Assembly (NCBI RefSeq): GCF_001189965.1
Contig: NZ_LFLU01000002.1
Span: 310,001-374,000 of the forward strand
DNA: 64,000 nucleotides
Direction: 5' to 3'
DNA from: Herbaspirillum rhizosphaerae
Lineage (GTDB): Bacteria; Pseudomonadota; Gammaproteobacteria; Burkholderiales; Burkholderiaceae_D
A program made the position numbers and the translations under genes. The notes under the pieces were generated by a model, which did no database searches, was not told the DNA's origin, and saw only the letters and a list, made by a program, of their open reading frames with translations. Each line of letters begins with the position of its first letter. Position 1 is the stretch's first letter. Shown in pieces: positions 43,384-52,961 of the stretch.

Positions 43384-44556
43384 CTAATGCACGATAGTTC
43401 CGTGTTTATCGATGGTTGTTGTGTCGACATAGGTCGAGCCATGGTGATTCGTTGCGGAATAATTGATCCGGAAGCCGGCGAGCTTGTAATTTGTTTGATT
43501 GATGCCTTCCATGGCGGCAATTAATTTCTCGCGCGTCATGTTTGGTCCGGCGCGACGCATGCCTTCCGCCAGAACCTTGGCGGCAATGAATCCCTCCAGG
43601 CCGAGGTAGCTGAATTTCTTGATGCCGGCCTTGAGCATGGCGTGTTGATATTCATGCACGATCGGTGTGGCGGCGCGCCAGGGGAAGGGAACGATTTGCG
43701 AAATGATCAGGCCGTTGGCGGTGTCCTCGAGATTGTTGGTGAGCAGCGGGCTGCAGATCAGGGAATTGCAGTAGAGGTAGCCGAGATAAGCCTTGGCGTG
43801 CAGGCTTTTGATCAGGGCGACGTTCAGCTTTTGCGTGACGCTCATGATCAGGATGACATCGGGCCGCGCCTGCAGCAGCTTGTCCGCGATCTTGTCGATG
43901 TCCTGGCCGATGCCGCTTTCGGACGCGACCAGTTGCGCCTTGGCGTTGACGATCAGGGTTTTTATGAAGGCAATCTGCTGAGGCCCGGTGCCGTCGTCGA
44001 AGATGGCCAATCGTTTCAGGCCGATCCGGGGGAGGCGCGAAAACAGATATTCATATTCGTTCACATAGCTGGCGCGAATCGTGAAGATGTGGCGGTTGGC
44101 CGTGGAGTAGACGGCCCGGTTTCCCGTGATCGGCGCAAAGAACAATACTTTCCGCTGATTGACGATGGGCTGCACCGCCATGCTGGTCTGTGCACCGGTA
44201 TAGCCGAACAGCGCCACGGCCCCGGCGTTCTGCAGAAATTGCACGGTGTTCCTGACGGCGAGCTCGGGGTCGCCTTTGTCGTCGGCGGAGAGCAGCCTGA
44301 GCTTGCGTCCGCGAATCCCGCCTTGGGCATTGAGTTGCGCGAAATAGACATTGGCGCCGGTAAGGAATTGCTGGCTGATGGGGGCGAATTGCCCGCTGAG
44401 GTCGGCAGATTGGCCGATGACGATGTCGCCTTGTCCGGGCGGATGCGAAGGATTGTCGCTGTGCCCGGCGGCGCTGCGACCGACGATAGCCAAGGCAAGG
44501 AGCAGGATGCCGGTGTTTAGTATTCGTGAGTGAATGGATCTCTGCATGACGCTCAT
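43384..44556 (-). CDS. Orphan periplasmic ligand-binding protein (Peripla_BP_6 type)
   Basis: A branched-chain-amino-acid-type periplasmic binding protein of about 390 residues. A hydrophobic N-terminal signal (ILNTGILLLALAIVGRSAAG) is followed by IVIGQSADLSGQFAPISQQFLTGANVYFAQLNAQGGIRGRKL, the LivJ-type opening, and by VALFGYTGAQTSMAVQPIVNQRKVLFFAPITG. Start candidates are ATG 44556 (MSVMQRS) and 44547. Ribosome sites are weak for both. No permease or ATPase gene lies nearby, so it may serve a distant transporter or act as a sensor protein. Confidence 0.82.
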   Translation of the reverse strand: MSVMQRSIHSRILNTGILLLALAIVGRSAAGHSDNPSHPPGQGDIVIGQSADLSGQFAPISQQFLTGANVYFAQLNAQGGIRGRKLRLLSADDKGDPELAVRNTVQFLQNAGAVALFGYTGAQTSMAVQPIVNQRKVLFFAPITGNRAVYSTANRHIFTIRASYVNEYEYLFSRLPRIGLKRLAIFDDGTGPQQIAFIKTLIVNAKAQLVASESGIGQDIDKIADKLLQARPDVILIMSVTQKLNVALIKSLHAKAYLGYLYCNSLICSPLLTNNLEDTANGLIISQIVPFPWRAATPIVHEYQHAMLKAGIKKFSYLGLEGFIAAKVLAEGMRRAGPNMTREKLIAAMEGINQTNYKLAGFRINYSATNHHGSTYVDTTTIDKHGTIVH

Positions 44557-44717
44557 CTTTGCATGTCGTTCGTTTGCAGTGGAACTCGCGTACGTGTGCC
44601 GGCGGCCACCAAGCAAATGGTAGCAACGACAATGGAGAGTGCAATGGCTGAGCGCCGAATTGATTGAAAGAAGAAATAAATTTCAATCGGTTTTAAAACT
44701 TACTACGATGGTTTTTC

Positions 44718-44915
44718 AGGGCCTGTTAATAATTAATTTACGAGATGCGTTGCTTTCACAAAGCGTGCTGGCAAGGAGCGTGGCGTAGCAGGTGGTGGGT
44801 CCACCTGCAAGCCAGGCGACGCGGGCAGCGCGCTTTGTGAAAGCAACCCTCGGGAACGGCTGCAGGCGTCGCCTGCCGCGCGTTCGCACTCGCAGATTAA
44901 TTGTTAACAGGCCCT
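44718..44915. repeat. 198-bp structured palindromic element, family C, copy 2
   Basis: Terminal inverted repeats 44718-44744 and 44889-44915 match copy 1 (6559-6824). The inner stem pairs 44749-44765 with 44831-44847 over 17 perfect bp. Its sequence (GTTGCTTTCACAAAGCG) differs from copy 1 (GTTTCAACCAGAAGGCG) at six positions, all compensated. The T.G pair next to it and the apical GCAGGTGG hairpin are the same in both copies. The right end supplies the last two bases of the dgt TAG stop codon (44914-44916). It lacks the 68-bp segment of copy 1. Confidence 0.85.
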
Positions 44916-46065
44916 AAAGTTCTTCCACCATGAACAAGCGGCGATGTTCGCGCATGGCGTAGCGGTCCGTCATGCCGGCGATATAGTCGGCCACCTGGCG
45001 CGCCTGGCGGCGACGCGCATCGTCGTCTTCGCCGCCGACCTGATAGTCGGGCGGCAGCAGGTTGGCTTGGGCGTTGAAGGCGGCGAACAGCTCGGCGATG
45101 ATGCGGCGGGCTTTGCTGGTCATGCGGTTGACCTGGTAATGGCGATACAGGTTCTGGCGCAGGAAGCGTTTGAGAATCGCCGCCTCTTGTCGCATCGGTT
45201 CGGAGAAGCCGATCAGCGGCGGCGCATTGCGGACGTCCCCGATGTTCTTCGGATCGGCGGCGGCGATGTTGGCCTGCGAGGTGCGGATCAGGTCGACGAT
45301 CAGGGCGTTGATCATGCGGCGCACGGTTTCATTGATGGCGCGGCGGCCGGTGATGCCGGGATAGACCTGCTCGGCCTCGCGCTGATGGCGCGCGAAGAAG
45401 TCGACTTCGCCCAGTTGCGCCAGGGTCAGCAGGCCGGAGCGCAGACCGTCGTCGATGTCGTGGTTGTTGTAGGCGATTTCATCGGCCAGATTGGCCAGTT
45501 GCGCTTCCAGTCCTGGCTGCTTCTTGTCGATGAAACGCTGGCCGATGGCGCCGAGCTGTCTGGCGTTGGCGAGCGAACAATGCTTGAGAATGCCTTCGCG
45601 CGTTTCGAAGGTCAGGTTGAGGCCGTCGAACGCGCCGTAGTGCTGCTCCAGGTCGTCCACCACGCGCAGGCTCTGGAGATTGTGTTCGAAGCCGCCGAAG
45701 TCTTTCATGCAGCTGTTGAGTTCATCCTGGCCGGCGTGGCCGAAAGGCGTGTGGCCGAGGTCATGCGCCAGCGAAATGGCTTCCACCAGATCTTCGTTCA
45801 GGCGCAGGTTGCGCGCGCAGGAGCGGGCGATCTGGGCGACTTCGATGCTGTGGGTCAGGCGCGTGCGGAACAGGTCGCCTTCATGATTGACGAAGACCTG
45901 GGTCTTGTATTCGAGGCGGCGGAACGCGGTGGAGTGGACGATGCGGTCGCGGTCGCGCTGGAATTCGGTGCGCGAACCGGGCGCCGGTTCCGGGAAGCGC
46001 CGCCCTGCCGAGTTCGCTGCATGTGCGGCATAGGGGGCAAGCTGGAGCGGCGCGTCTTGGGTCAT
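44914..46065 (-). CDS. dgt: Deoxyguanosinetriphosphate triphosphohydrolase-like protein
   Basis: An HD-domain dNTP triphosphohydrolase that removes tripolyphosphate from dGTP or other dNTPs. The 383 residues fit the type-2 subfamily. HD metal motifs are [27 protein letters not shown] (HD pair) and [11 protein letters not shown] (last aspartate). The N-terminal [27 protein letters not shown] is a family hallmark. It starts 78 bp after the aroKB stop, the usual aroB-dgt order. Its TAG stop codon is completed by the end of repeat C2, so the repeat begins exactly at the gene's end. Confidence 0.94.
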   Translation of the reverse strand: MTQDAPLQLAPYAAHAANSAGRRFPEPAPGSRTEFQRDRDRIVHSTAFRRLEYKTQVFVNHEGDLFRTRLTHSIEVAQIARSCARNLRLNEDLVEAISLAHDLGHTPFGHAGQDELNSCMKDFGGFEHNLQSLRVVDDLEQHYGAFDGLNLTFETREGILKHCSLANARQLGAIGQRFIDKKQPGLEAQLANLADEIAYNNHDIDDGLRSGLLTLAQLGEVDFFARHQREAEQVYPGITGRRAINETVRRMINALIVDLIRTSQANIAAADPKNIGDVRNAPPLIGFSEPMRQEAAILKRFLRQNLYRHYQVNRMTSKARRIIAELFAAFNAQANLLPPDYQVGGEDDDARRRQARQVADYIAGMTDRYAMREHRRLFMVEEL

Positions 46066-46143
46066 GTCAGGAACTCATTTCAAAGGTTCTTCAATGCAGC
46101 GCAAAACAGGAGCAGCGAAACGGCAAGCAGGAAGAAAATGCGA

Positions 46144-47877
46144 TCAGCTTTCCGTGCACGCTGCCAGGGTTTGCAGCAGGATGTCTTGCGGCACGCTGGT
46201 GATCAGCGGTTGTCCCAGCGGCTTGATCAGGATGAACTTGATCTGGCCGCCTTCGTTTTTCTTGTCGACTTCCATCAGTTCCAGCCAGCGCTGTGTGCCG
46301 AGATTCGGCGCCACCACCGGCAGGCCGGCTGCCTTGATCAGCGCGGTCAGGCGATCTTTCGTGGCAACGTCGATGAAGCCCAGGCGTTGCGACAGGTCGG
46401 CCGCCATCACCATGCCGCAGCCGACGGCTTCGCCGTGCAGCCATTGGCCGTAACCGAGGCCCGATTCAATCGCGTGGCCGAAGGTGTGGCCGAAATTCAG
46501 GATGGCGCGCAGGCCGCCTTCGCGCTCGTCCTGGCGCACGACGTCGGCCTTGATTTCGCAGGAGCGCTGGATCGAATACGCCAGCGCCGCGTTGTCCTTG
46601 GCGACCAGCTTGCCGATGTTGGCCTCGATCCAGTCGAAGAACGGCGCATCGATGATGGCGCCGTGCTTGATGACTTCCGCCAGGCCGGCCGACAGTTCGC
46701 GCGCCGGCAGCGTATGCAGCGTCGCGGTGTCGGCGATCACGGCTTGCGGCTGGTAGAAGGCGCCGATCATGTTCTTGCCGAGCGGATGATTGATGCCGGT
46801 CTTGCCGCCGACCGACGAATCGACTTGCGACAGCAGCGTGGTCGGGATCTGCACGAAAGGCACGCCGCGCATGTACGACGCTGCCGCGTAGCCGGTCAGG
46901 TCGCCGATGACGCCGCCGCCCAGCGCGATCATGGTGGTCTTGCGATCGCATTTTTCTGCGAGCAGGACGTCGAACACCTTCATCAGGCTGTTCCAGGTTT
47001 TTTCTTCTTCGCCGTCGGGCAGCACGATGGCGGTGACTTGCTTGCCGGCGTCTTCAAGCAGCTTCTGCACCTGCGCCAGATACAGCGGGCCGACCTTGTC
47101 GTTGGTGACGATGGCGGCGCGCTTGCCGGCGACATGGCGCGTCAGCAATTCGGGATTGGACAGCAGGCCGTGGCCGATGGTGATCGGATAGCTGCGCTCT
47201 CCCAGGTCGACTTGCAGGGCGATGGCGGAGAGGGTGGAAGCGGTCATGGCAGGTTCTGCTGGAGTAGCGTTGTTGAGTAGGGTGGAGATGGCTTCGACCG
47301 CGATGGTTGTCGCCGCCGTATTGGCGGCTTCGGTGGCGGTCGACAGCATGTCGGCGGTTTGCTTGGGCGTCAGCTCGAGCTGGCTCAAAATGGATTGCAC
47401 AAGGAATTGCACGTTCGGACGGCCGGTTTCGATGACGAAATCGGCGACCTCGCGGTAGTAGGGATCGCGCTGGCGCGACAACTCTTCGAGCTTGCGGCGC
47501 GGATCGGCGGTTTGCAGCAGCGGGCGGTTCTTGTCGCGGCCGGTGCGTTGCAGGATCTGGTTGATGCCTGCGCGCAGATAAATCACGGTGCCGCGCTGTT
47601 TGAGGTATTCACGTGTTTCGGCGCGCAGGATGGCACCACCGCCGGTAGCCAGAACGATGTCATGCTGGGCGCTCAGTTCGCGGATGACGTCGGCTTCGCG
47701 CCTGCGGAAACTTTCTTCTCCCTCGATCTCGAAGATCACGGGGATGGTTGCGCCGGTGCGCGACTCGATCTCGTGATCGGAGTCGACGAAGCGCTTGTTC
47801 AGTTTTTTCGCAAGGGCACGCCCTATGGTTGTCTTGCCGGCGCCCATCAGGCCGACAAGAAAGATGCTTCCAGTCAT
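46144..47877 (-). CDS. aroKB: Fused shikimate kinase / 3-dehydroquinate synthase (AroKB)
   Basis: One 577-residue reading frame covers two shikimate-pathway enzymes. Residues 1-172 are AroK: P-loop GLMGAGKTT, shikimate-binding VDSDHEIE and TGGGAIL, lid arginine region DKNRPLL. Residues 173-210 are an Ala/Thr-rich linker without stop. Residues 211-577 are Aro[54 protein letters not shown], metal ligands in [21 protein letters not shown] and HGEAVGCGM. The natural AroB start would be M211 at 47247, but it has no visible ribosome site, which favours a true fusion. Separate aroK and aroB genes are the common state. It follows pilQ. Confidence 0.93.
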   Translation of the reverse strand: MTGSIFLVGLMGAGKTTIGRALAKKLNKRFVDSDHEIESRTGATIPVIFEIEGEESFRRREADVIRELSAQHDIVLATGGGAILRAETREYLKQRGTVIYLRAGINQILQRTGRDKNRPLLQTADPRRKLEELSRQRDPYYREVADFVIETGRPNVQFLVQSILSQLELTPKQTADMLSTATEAANTAATTIAVEAISTLLNNATPAEPAMTASTLSAIALQVDLGERSYPITIGHGLLSNPELLTRHVAGKRAAIVTNDKVGPLYLAQVQKLLEDAGKQVTAIVLPDGEEEKTWNSLMKVFDVLLAEKCDRKTTMIALGGGVIGDLTGYAAASYMRGVPFVQIPTTLLSQVDSSVGGKTGINHPLGKNMIGAFYQPQAVIADTATLHTLPARELSAGLAEVIKHGAIIDAPFFDWIEANIGKLVAKDNAALAYSIQRSCEIKADVVRQDEREGGLRAILNFGHTFGHAIESGLGYGQWLHGEAVGCGMVMAADLSQRLGFIDVATKDRLTALIKAAGLPVVAPNLGTQRWLELMEVDKKNEGGQIKFILIKPLGQPLITSVPQDILLQTLAACTES

Positions 47878-47973
47878 ATGCTAATTTCACTACGGGATTG
47901 TCCGGAGGGCCGGTTGCAAAGGGGGCGGCGTGCATGTTCTGTGCATGTTTTGCGCCTTCCCATGGCAACGGGC

Positions 47974-48000
47974 TGCAACAGACGATTTTACCGTCTGTTG
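47974..48000. terminator. Perfect 10-bp hairpin between pilQ and aroKB
   Basis: GCAACAGACG and its complement enclose 7 bases. It lies 48 bp after the pilQ stop in a 170-bp gap. No T-run follows on the minus strand, so partial termination or 3'-end protection is more likely than full termination. Confidence 0.5.
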
Positions 48001-48047
48001 CTGTGTTGTCGGGAAAATATCGGGAAAAAGATGGCTTCGGGCCTGTT

Positions 48048-50195
48048 TCAGCGTAGAAATTGCCGGTCCATCACGATTTTGGGCGTCAGGAAGATCAGCA
48101 GTTCGGTCTTGTCGTCGACCCTGGTTGTGTTCTTGAACAGGTTGCCGAGGACGGGTATATCGCCCAGCAAGGGCACTTTGGCGACGTTGGTCGATTGGGT
48201 TTGCGTGTATATCCCGCCGATGACTACCGTGCCGCCGTTTTCCACCTGCACCAGCGTCTTGACGTGCTTGGTGTTGATGGCCAGGCCGCCCGGCGTGGAG
48301 GTGCCGCGGCTGTCCTTGTTGATGTCGACGCTGAGGATGACGTTGCCGTCGGGCGTGATCTGCGGCGTGACTTCCAGTTTGAGATTGGCTTTCTTGAACG
48401 CGGTCGACGTGGCGCCGCTGCTGGTGGCTTGCTGGTAGGGAATTTCTTCGCCTTGTTCGATCAGCGCGGCTTGCTGGTCGGCTGTCACGACGCGCGGGCT
48501 GGAGACGATTTTTCCCTTGCCGTCGGCTTCCAGTGCAGAGAGTTCGAGGTTGAGGAAGCGATTGGCGGCGGCGTTGAAAAGGCTCAATGCAAAGCTGCCT
48601 GCGCTGGCGCCGCCGAGGGCCTGCGCCGGCAGATTGACGGCGCGATTGTTGGCGTAGGACGTGGGTGTTGCCGGCGTCAGTCCGGCCAGTTCGCCGACGC
48701 TGTTATAGCTATTGCCGGCGGCGAAACCGTTGGCTTTCGCGGAGAAGCCCAGCCGCACGCCGAGATTGCGGCTGAAGGAGTCGTCCGCCTCGACAATGCG
48801 CGCTTCGATCAGCACCTGGCGCGAGGCAATGTCGACTTTCTCCAGCAGCTTGCGAATGTTGTCGAGAACGCTGGGCGTGTCGGTGACGAACAGTTGATTG
48901 GTGCGCTGATCCACCACGGCGCTGCCGCGGCGCGACAGGATGCTGTTGCGGCGTTCCGGACCGCCGCCGTAACTGTTGCCGTAGCCGCCGTCATCGCTGA
49001 TGCCGAAGACTTTGCGAAACGCCTCCGCTTTCTGATAGTTCAGCTGGAAGACTTCGGCGCGCAGCGGCTCCAGCTCGGCGATTTGCGCGCGCTGTTCCAG
49101 CTCCAGTTTTTCCTTGGCCAGCAGTTCATTGTGCGGGGCGATCCAGATGACGCTGCCGTTGCGGCGCATGTCCAGTCCGCGCGCCTGCAGCACGATATCC
49201 AGCGCCTGATCCCAGGGCACGTCTTTGAGCCGCAAGCTCAGTGCGCCGGCGACGCTGTCGCTGGTGATGATATTGAGGCCGGTGAAGTCGGCGATGACCT
49301 GCAAAATCGCGCGCACCTCGACGCTCTGGAACTGCAGCGACAATTTGTCGCCGCGATATTGTTGCTGCGAACGCTTGCCCTTGTCCCCGGGTGTGTGAAG
49401 GTCGATGACGAGCTGAGTGTCTTTTTGGTAGGCGCTGTACTCCCAGGCGCCTTCCGCATCAATCAGCATGCGCACTGCAGATCCCTCCTGAATGCTGCGT
49501 ATGGTCCGCACCGGCGTGCCGAAATCGGCGACGTCGAGACTGCGCTGCAGAGATGCCGGCAAGCCTGCGTTGCTCAGTTCGGCGATCAGTTGCTTGCCCT
49601 GTTGCCTGACGTTGAGCGCGGTGGCTGCATCCGGCAAGTCGACGATGATGCGGCCTTCGCCCTGCGGGCCGCGTCGGAAATCGATGTTTTTCACCAGTGG
49701 CGCATCTGGGCGGGATATCGGCAACGGCTCTCCCTTTGTCGCAGGGGCGGACACATCGAGGCGCAGCATCAGGCTGCGGCCCTCTGCGCTGAGCGTGTAA
49801 GGCAGCGCAGAGGTGAGCTTGAAGACGATACGGCTGCGTTCTTCGGATTGCGCAATCGAGTAGGAGCGCAGGCTGTGCAGATTCAGGTCCTGGCTTTGTT
49901 TGTCCGTTGCGTTGTCCATGGCGGGAAGATCGATCGCAATGCGCGCAGGATGCAGCGTGGAGAAATGCAGCGGCGGCCTCACCAGCGGTTCGCGAAGCCG
50001 GATGCGAACGTCGATGTGCTTGTTTGTTGCCGTCGCATCGATGGCGAGAATGGCATTTCGCCCAGGTTGCGCATCGGTCGTTTGTGCGGTCGCCGCAGAG
50101 GATGAGAAGACGCACATCATCGCTGCGGCAAGCGCCAGAATGGCTTGCAACAAGCGGCGGCGAAGGCTGTCGGCGTGGCATGGTCCGGGATGCAT
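48048..50195 (-). CDS. pilQ: Type IV pilus secretin PilQ
   Basis: PilQ forms the outer-membrane channel through which the type IV pilus passes. The protein (715 residues from the ATG at 50195) has a signal peptide (LLQAILALAAAMMCVFSSSAATAQ) and two AMIN-type regions (about 45-150 and 165-275). Then follow the secretin/TonB short N-terminal domain (about 300-365, LSLQFQSVEVRAILQVIADFTGLNIITSDSVAG), an N1 repeat and a secretin core ending VPLLGDIPVLGNLFKNTTR. AAGGA lies 7 bases before ATG 50195 and only 1 base before the ATG at 50201, so 50195 is preferred. It is last of pilMNOPQ. Confidence 0.95.
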   Translation of the reverse strand: MHPGPCHADSLRRRLLQAILALAAAMMCVFSSSAATAQTTDAQPGRNAILAIDATATNKHIDVRIRLREPLVRPPLHFSTLHPARIAIDLPAMDNATDKQSQDLNLHSLRSYSIAQSEERSRIVFKLTSALPYTLSAEGRSLMLRLDVSAPATKGEPLPISRPDAPLVKNIDFRRGPQGEGRIIVDLPDAATALNVRQQGKQLIAELSNAGLPASLQRSLDVADFGTPVRTIRSIQEGSAVRMLIDAEGAWEYSAYQKDTQLVIDLHTPGDKGKRSQQQYRGDKLSLQFQSVEVRAILQVIADFTGLNIITSDSVAGALSLRLKDVPWDQALDIVLQARGLDMRRNGSVIWIAPHNELLAKEKLELEQRAQIAELEPLRAEVFQLNYQKAEAFRKVFGISDDGGYGNSYGGGPERRNSILSRRGSAVVDQRTNQLFVTDTPSVLDNIRKLLEKVDIASRQVLIEARIVEADDSFSRNLGVRLGFSAKANGFAAGNSYNSVGELAGLTPATPTSYANNRAVNLPAQALGGASAGSFALSLFNAAANRFLNLELSALEADGKGKIVSSPRVVTADQQAALIEQGEEIPYQQATSSGATSTAFKKANLKLEVTPQITPDGNVILSVDINKDSRGTSTPGGLAINTKHVKTLVQVENGGTVVIGGIYTQTQSTNVAKVPLLGDIPVLGNLFKNTTRVDDKTELLIFLTPKIVMDRQFLR

Positions 50196-50197
50196 GA

Positions 50198-50722
50198 TCA
50201 TTTCCTTCCGCCTTGCAGCGACAGCAGCGCCTGGCGTGTCGTCCAGCGGCCCTCTGCCGCGGGGAGCAGTTCTTCCAGTTCAATTTCGTCGTCGGCGATG
50301 CGGCGAATCACGCCGAAATTTTTCCCAAGATAATCTCCGGACTTGGCCAGGTAGACAATCCGGTCCGCTTGCAGCAAGACATAGCGGCGATTCTCCTGTG
50401 AAATCGTGCCGACCATGCGTATCGATTCCAGGGGAAACTCTTCCAGGGGCTGCGCATCGCCACGTTGCGCCGGCCTCGCGTGGAGGAGGTAGGATTCAGC
50501 GGCATCGATGGGCTCAAAAGGCGTGCGGCCGGTCGTTGCCTCATAAGGCAAAGGCAGGAATGCAGGCGCTGCAGCGGATCGCGGCGGCGTCGTGATCGCG
50601 TTGTTGTGCGCCATGTGGAACCAGGCCTGCAACTGCTCGGGCGTCTCGCGTTCTGCGCAGCCGGCAAGAGCCATGGCGGCCATGAACAAGGGCATTTTCC
50701 CGGTAGAAGGTCGTCGATTCAT
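50198..50722 (-). CDS. pilP: Type IV pilus assembly lipoprotein PilP
   Basis: PilP is an inner-membrane lipoprotein linking the PilN-PilO complex to PilQ. The 174 residues start MNRRPSTGKMPLFMAAMALAGC, with the lipobox cysteine at C22. A proline-rich linker follows, and the C-terminal beta domain has PLEEFPLESIRMVGTISQENRRYVLLQADRIVYLAKSGDYLGKNFGVI, the PilP signature. It overlaps pilO by 4 bp and pilQ lies directly after it. Confidence 0.93.
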   Translation of the reverse strand: MNRRPSTGKMPLFMAAMALAGCAERETPEQLQAWFHMAHNNAITTPPRSAAAPAFLPLPYEATTGRTPFEPIDAAESYLLHARPAQRGDAQPLEEFPLESIRMVGTISQENRRYVLLQADRIVYLAKSGDYLGKNFGVIRRIADDEIELEELLPAAEGRWTTRQALLSLQGGRK

Positions 50723-51330
50723 GGCAAGTCCCTTGCTGCCGTTGCGCGGACTTGTCCGACATCGTCGTCTGCTGTGCGACGGTGGTAACTCAAGGCGATA
50801 GCCTCCATGACGACGCTATTGTGATCGGCCGCCGACAACTGCAGATCGCTCAATACCACGATGTGCGGCATGGCCGCGACGTCGGCCGCGAAACGTCCCA
50901 GATCGTGATAATTCCCGCTGAGACGAATGCCGGCGGCGTGGACGCTGTAGTCGGCCAAGGTGTCGGTGTTGCCTGGTTTGGCGGATTCGAACAGCAAGCC
51001 GTGCGCTTGCGCAGTCGTGGCGATGTCTTGCAGCACGGAACCCCGATCGTCGGGAGCGGCGAGCTGGCGCAACTGCAATTGCAGCGCCTCCGTCGTTTGT
51101 TGCAGCCGGGTTTGCAGGAAGGGCAGGCTGACAGCGGTATCGAATTTGGCTTTGTACGCGCTCTTCAACGTTCGCCCTTCCCGTTCGCGATCCTTCAGCT
51201 GCTGCAGGTCCGGCTGCAGAAAGTGCTGCCAGCCTGCGAACACGATCACGGCAAACGCAACAACGCAGATCAATACTTGTTGGGATGGCGGCAAATTGCC
51301 CGGATGGCGCATCGATGGACGGTCCGTCAT
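50719..51330 (-). CDS. pilO: Type IV pilus assembly protein PilO
   Basis: PilO pairs with PilN in the inner-membrane alignment complex. The 203 residues have a short cytoplasmic start (MTDRPSMRHPGNLPPSQQ), one membrane helix (VLICVVAFAVIVFAGW), a coiled-coil segment (LQQLKDREREGRTLKSAYKAKF) and the ferredoxin-like domain (ADYSVHAAGIRLSGNYHDLGRFAADVAAMPHIVVLSDLQL). It overlaps pilN and pilP by 4 bp each, so all are translated together. Confidence 0.93.
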   Translation of the reverse strand: MTDRPSMRHPGNLPPSQQVLICVVAFAVIVFAGWQHFLQPDLQQLKDREREGRTLKSAYKAKFDTAVSLPFLQTRLQQTTEALQLQLRQLAAPDDRGSVLQDIATTAQAHGLLFESAKPGNTDTLADYSVHAAGIRLSGNYHDLGRFAADVAAMPHIVVLSDLQLSAADHNSVVMEAIALSYHRRTADDDVGQVRATAARDLP

Positions 51331-51914
51331 TGCGCGGCCTTGCTGTTGCGCGCGACAGGCGCGCGTTCGGTGGCGATGACAAAGTCATGGCTGGTACGCT
51401 GTGCTTTGCCGTCGCCCGGCAGCTGTTGTACGACATGCGTTTCGACCAGCTCCGCATGGCTGAGTGCGCCCTTGTCTTCACGCAGATTCGCCAGCAGCTG
51501 GACGATGTCGGTCGGGGAGGGCGCATTTCCGCTGAGGGTGATGTGCGCGCCTTGTTGTTTGAATGTCCGCAGATGAATCTTGGGCGGCGTCCGGGCCGCC
51601 AATGTTTGCAAGAGCCGGGTGGCGTGATTTTTTTGTTGGTGTAGCGCTGCGATGCCTTGTAGTTGTGCTGTCAGCGCAGCGATTTTTGTTTGCAGGTTCT
51701 TGCCCTGGTCCATCTGTGCGTCGAGTCTGGCGTGTTCGGCTTGCAACAACTGCACCAGCGCTGTCTGTTGCGTGATTTGTCGGTCGAGCAGCAGCTTGGC
51801 AATCCACACGCTGATGGCGCTAGCCATCAATGCGCTGCAGAACATCAGGTAGAACCGTTGTTGCCGCTTCTGTTCCTCGGCAATGCGATGGGGCAGGAAG
51901 TTGAGCTTCGCCAT
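51327..51914 (-). CDS. pilN: Type IV pilus assembly protein PilN
   Basis: PilN binds PilM through its cytoplasmic N-terminal peptide. The protein starts MAKLNFLPHRIAEEQKRQQRF, which keeps the conserved (I/L)NxLPHR motif that inserts in PilM. A membrane helix (FYLMFCSALMASAISVWIAKLLL) and a coiled coil precede the periplasmic domain (TPPKIHLRTFKQQGAHITLSGNAPSPTDIVQLLANLRED). ATG 51914 shares its A with the pilM stop (TGATG). 195 residues is normal length. Confidence 0.93.
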   Translation of the reverse strand: MAKLNFLPHRIAEEQKRQQRFYLMFCSALMASAISVWIAKLLLDRQITQQTALVQLLQAEHARLDAQMDQGKNLQTKIAALTAQLQGIAALHQQKNHATRLLQTLAARTPPKIHLRTFKQQGAHITLSGNAPSPTDIVQLLANLREDKGALSHAELVETHVVQQLPGDGKAQRTSHDFVIATERAPVARNSKAAQ

Positions 51915-52582
51915 CAGTCGAATCCTCGCAACGCCAACCCGCACGCGACCAGATAATTTGATCCCTCCGCTTGCAACTGACCGGCGTCGATTCCGGCGGC
52001 GAGAACCATGTCGGAAAAGGGGTTGGCACGTCCGCCGGCGACATGTGCGGCGTGGCTTTCCGCCTCGGCGACGATGGCATGCAGCTTGAGAAATTCGGCG
52101 ACAGCGAGCCTATCCTCGACGTTTTCCCGGCGGGTTGCCGCCACCAGGACCTCGACTTGCCCGGCAAGCTGCGATGCCGCTTCGAGGACGCAGAAATCGA
52201 TGCAGGCATCGGTGACGTGATAGTCCAGCAGCGGCGCGATGTGTTCTTTGGCCAGCGCCTCAAGCCGCGCGTCAGGCTGCCCGCGGCCGGCGTGGAATGT
52301 GCGTTCGGTGACCGCCGCGGGAGGAATGCCGATGGCGACTTTGCGCGCCTTGAAAGCCGACCGTTCCCACAGGCGGGAGGCGGCGTTCATGACATGTTCG
52401 AGATCGTCGATGCCGTCATCGGTGACGGCGCCCTCGGCAAGGTGTTCGCTGCCATAGCCTCGCAGCACGAACACGCCGGTCTTGCGGCGAGACAACTCGA
52501 CCATGCGCACGGCATGGCGGCCGATGTCCATGCCGATGAATGCGGCGTTGCGAGAGAGGAAGAGGCGCGAGAGATCGAACAC
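51914..52582 (-). CDS. pilM: Type IV pilus assembly protein PilM, internally shortened
   Basis: PilM is an actin/FtsA-like ATP-binding protein that anchors PilN inside the cell. The start is read as GTG at 52582, because VFDLSRLFLSRNAAFIGMDIGRHAVRMVELS matches the usual PilM N-terminus. In-frame codons upstream (to 52645) do not. The protein is about 222 residues where about 350 is usual. The N-terminal subdomain (to ATRRENVEDRLAVAEFLKLHAIVAEAE) and the C-terminal end (ANPFSDMV, NYLVACGLALRGFD) are kept. The middle, with the second phosphate motif and most of the adenosine site, is missing in frame. ATP binding is therefore doubtful. Confidence 0.85.
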   Translation of the reverse strand: MFDLSRLFLSRNAAFIGMDIGRHAVRMVELSRRKTGVFVLRGYGSEHLAEGAVTDDGIDDLEHVMNAASRLWERSAFKARKVAIGIPPAAVTERTFHAGRGQPDARLEALAKEHIAPLLDYHVTDACIDFCVLEAASQLAGQVEVLVAATRRENVEDRLAVAEFLKLHAIVAEAESHAAHVAGGRANPFSDMVLAAGIDAGQLQAEGSNYLVACGLALRGFD

Positions 52583-52961
52583 GGCGGCGTTCCGGTTGTG
52601 GTGGGAGGTTTGTCGGTGGCGGCTTGCAGTCAACGGCGTCAACAAAGGGCGTCAGATGAGATCAAACGGCGCTGCAAAAACAATCGGAATGATTGTCATT
52701 ATTGCAATATGCAGCATCCTAGCAACAAGATTTGTTGTCTGTAAAGAAATTTTCCATCAGGTAAGAAAAACCGTTTCTCAGGACAAAAGAGAAACTTATT
52801 GTCGAAAATGCTCTCAGAACACCGATTCCGGTTCGCCGTCGCGCCGGCAAGCGCATATCGCCGGCCTGTGCAGGATGCGGATTCCTGTCAATTGCCGAAT
52901 TTCCCCTCCTTGCAAGTCGCTATAATGCGAAGATTGTCTTTCTCAAGCCCAGCCTCAACGC

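Noticed and set aside
47230-47260. Separate aroK and aroB genes with an internal start
   Set aside because: There is no stop between the two domains and no ribosome site before the internal ATG at 47247. The fused reading is preferred, although some internal initiation cannot be excluded.
44944-47280. A 778-codon open frame on the plus strand opposite dgt and aroKB
   Set aside because: It runs antisense to two clear enzyme genes and its translation has no recognisable motifs. Long antisense frames are common at high GC. The same holds for long antisense frames over tex (39945-42146), pilQ (48060-50105) and mrcA (52920-55319).
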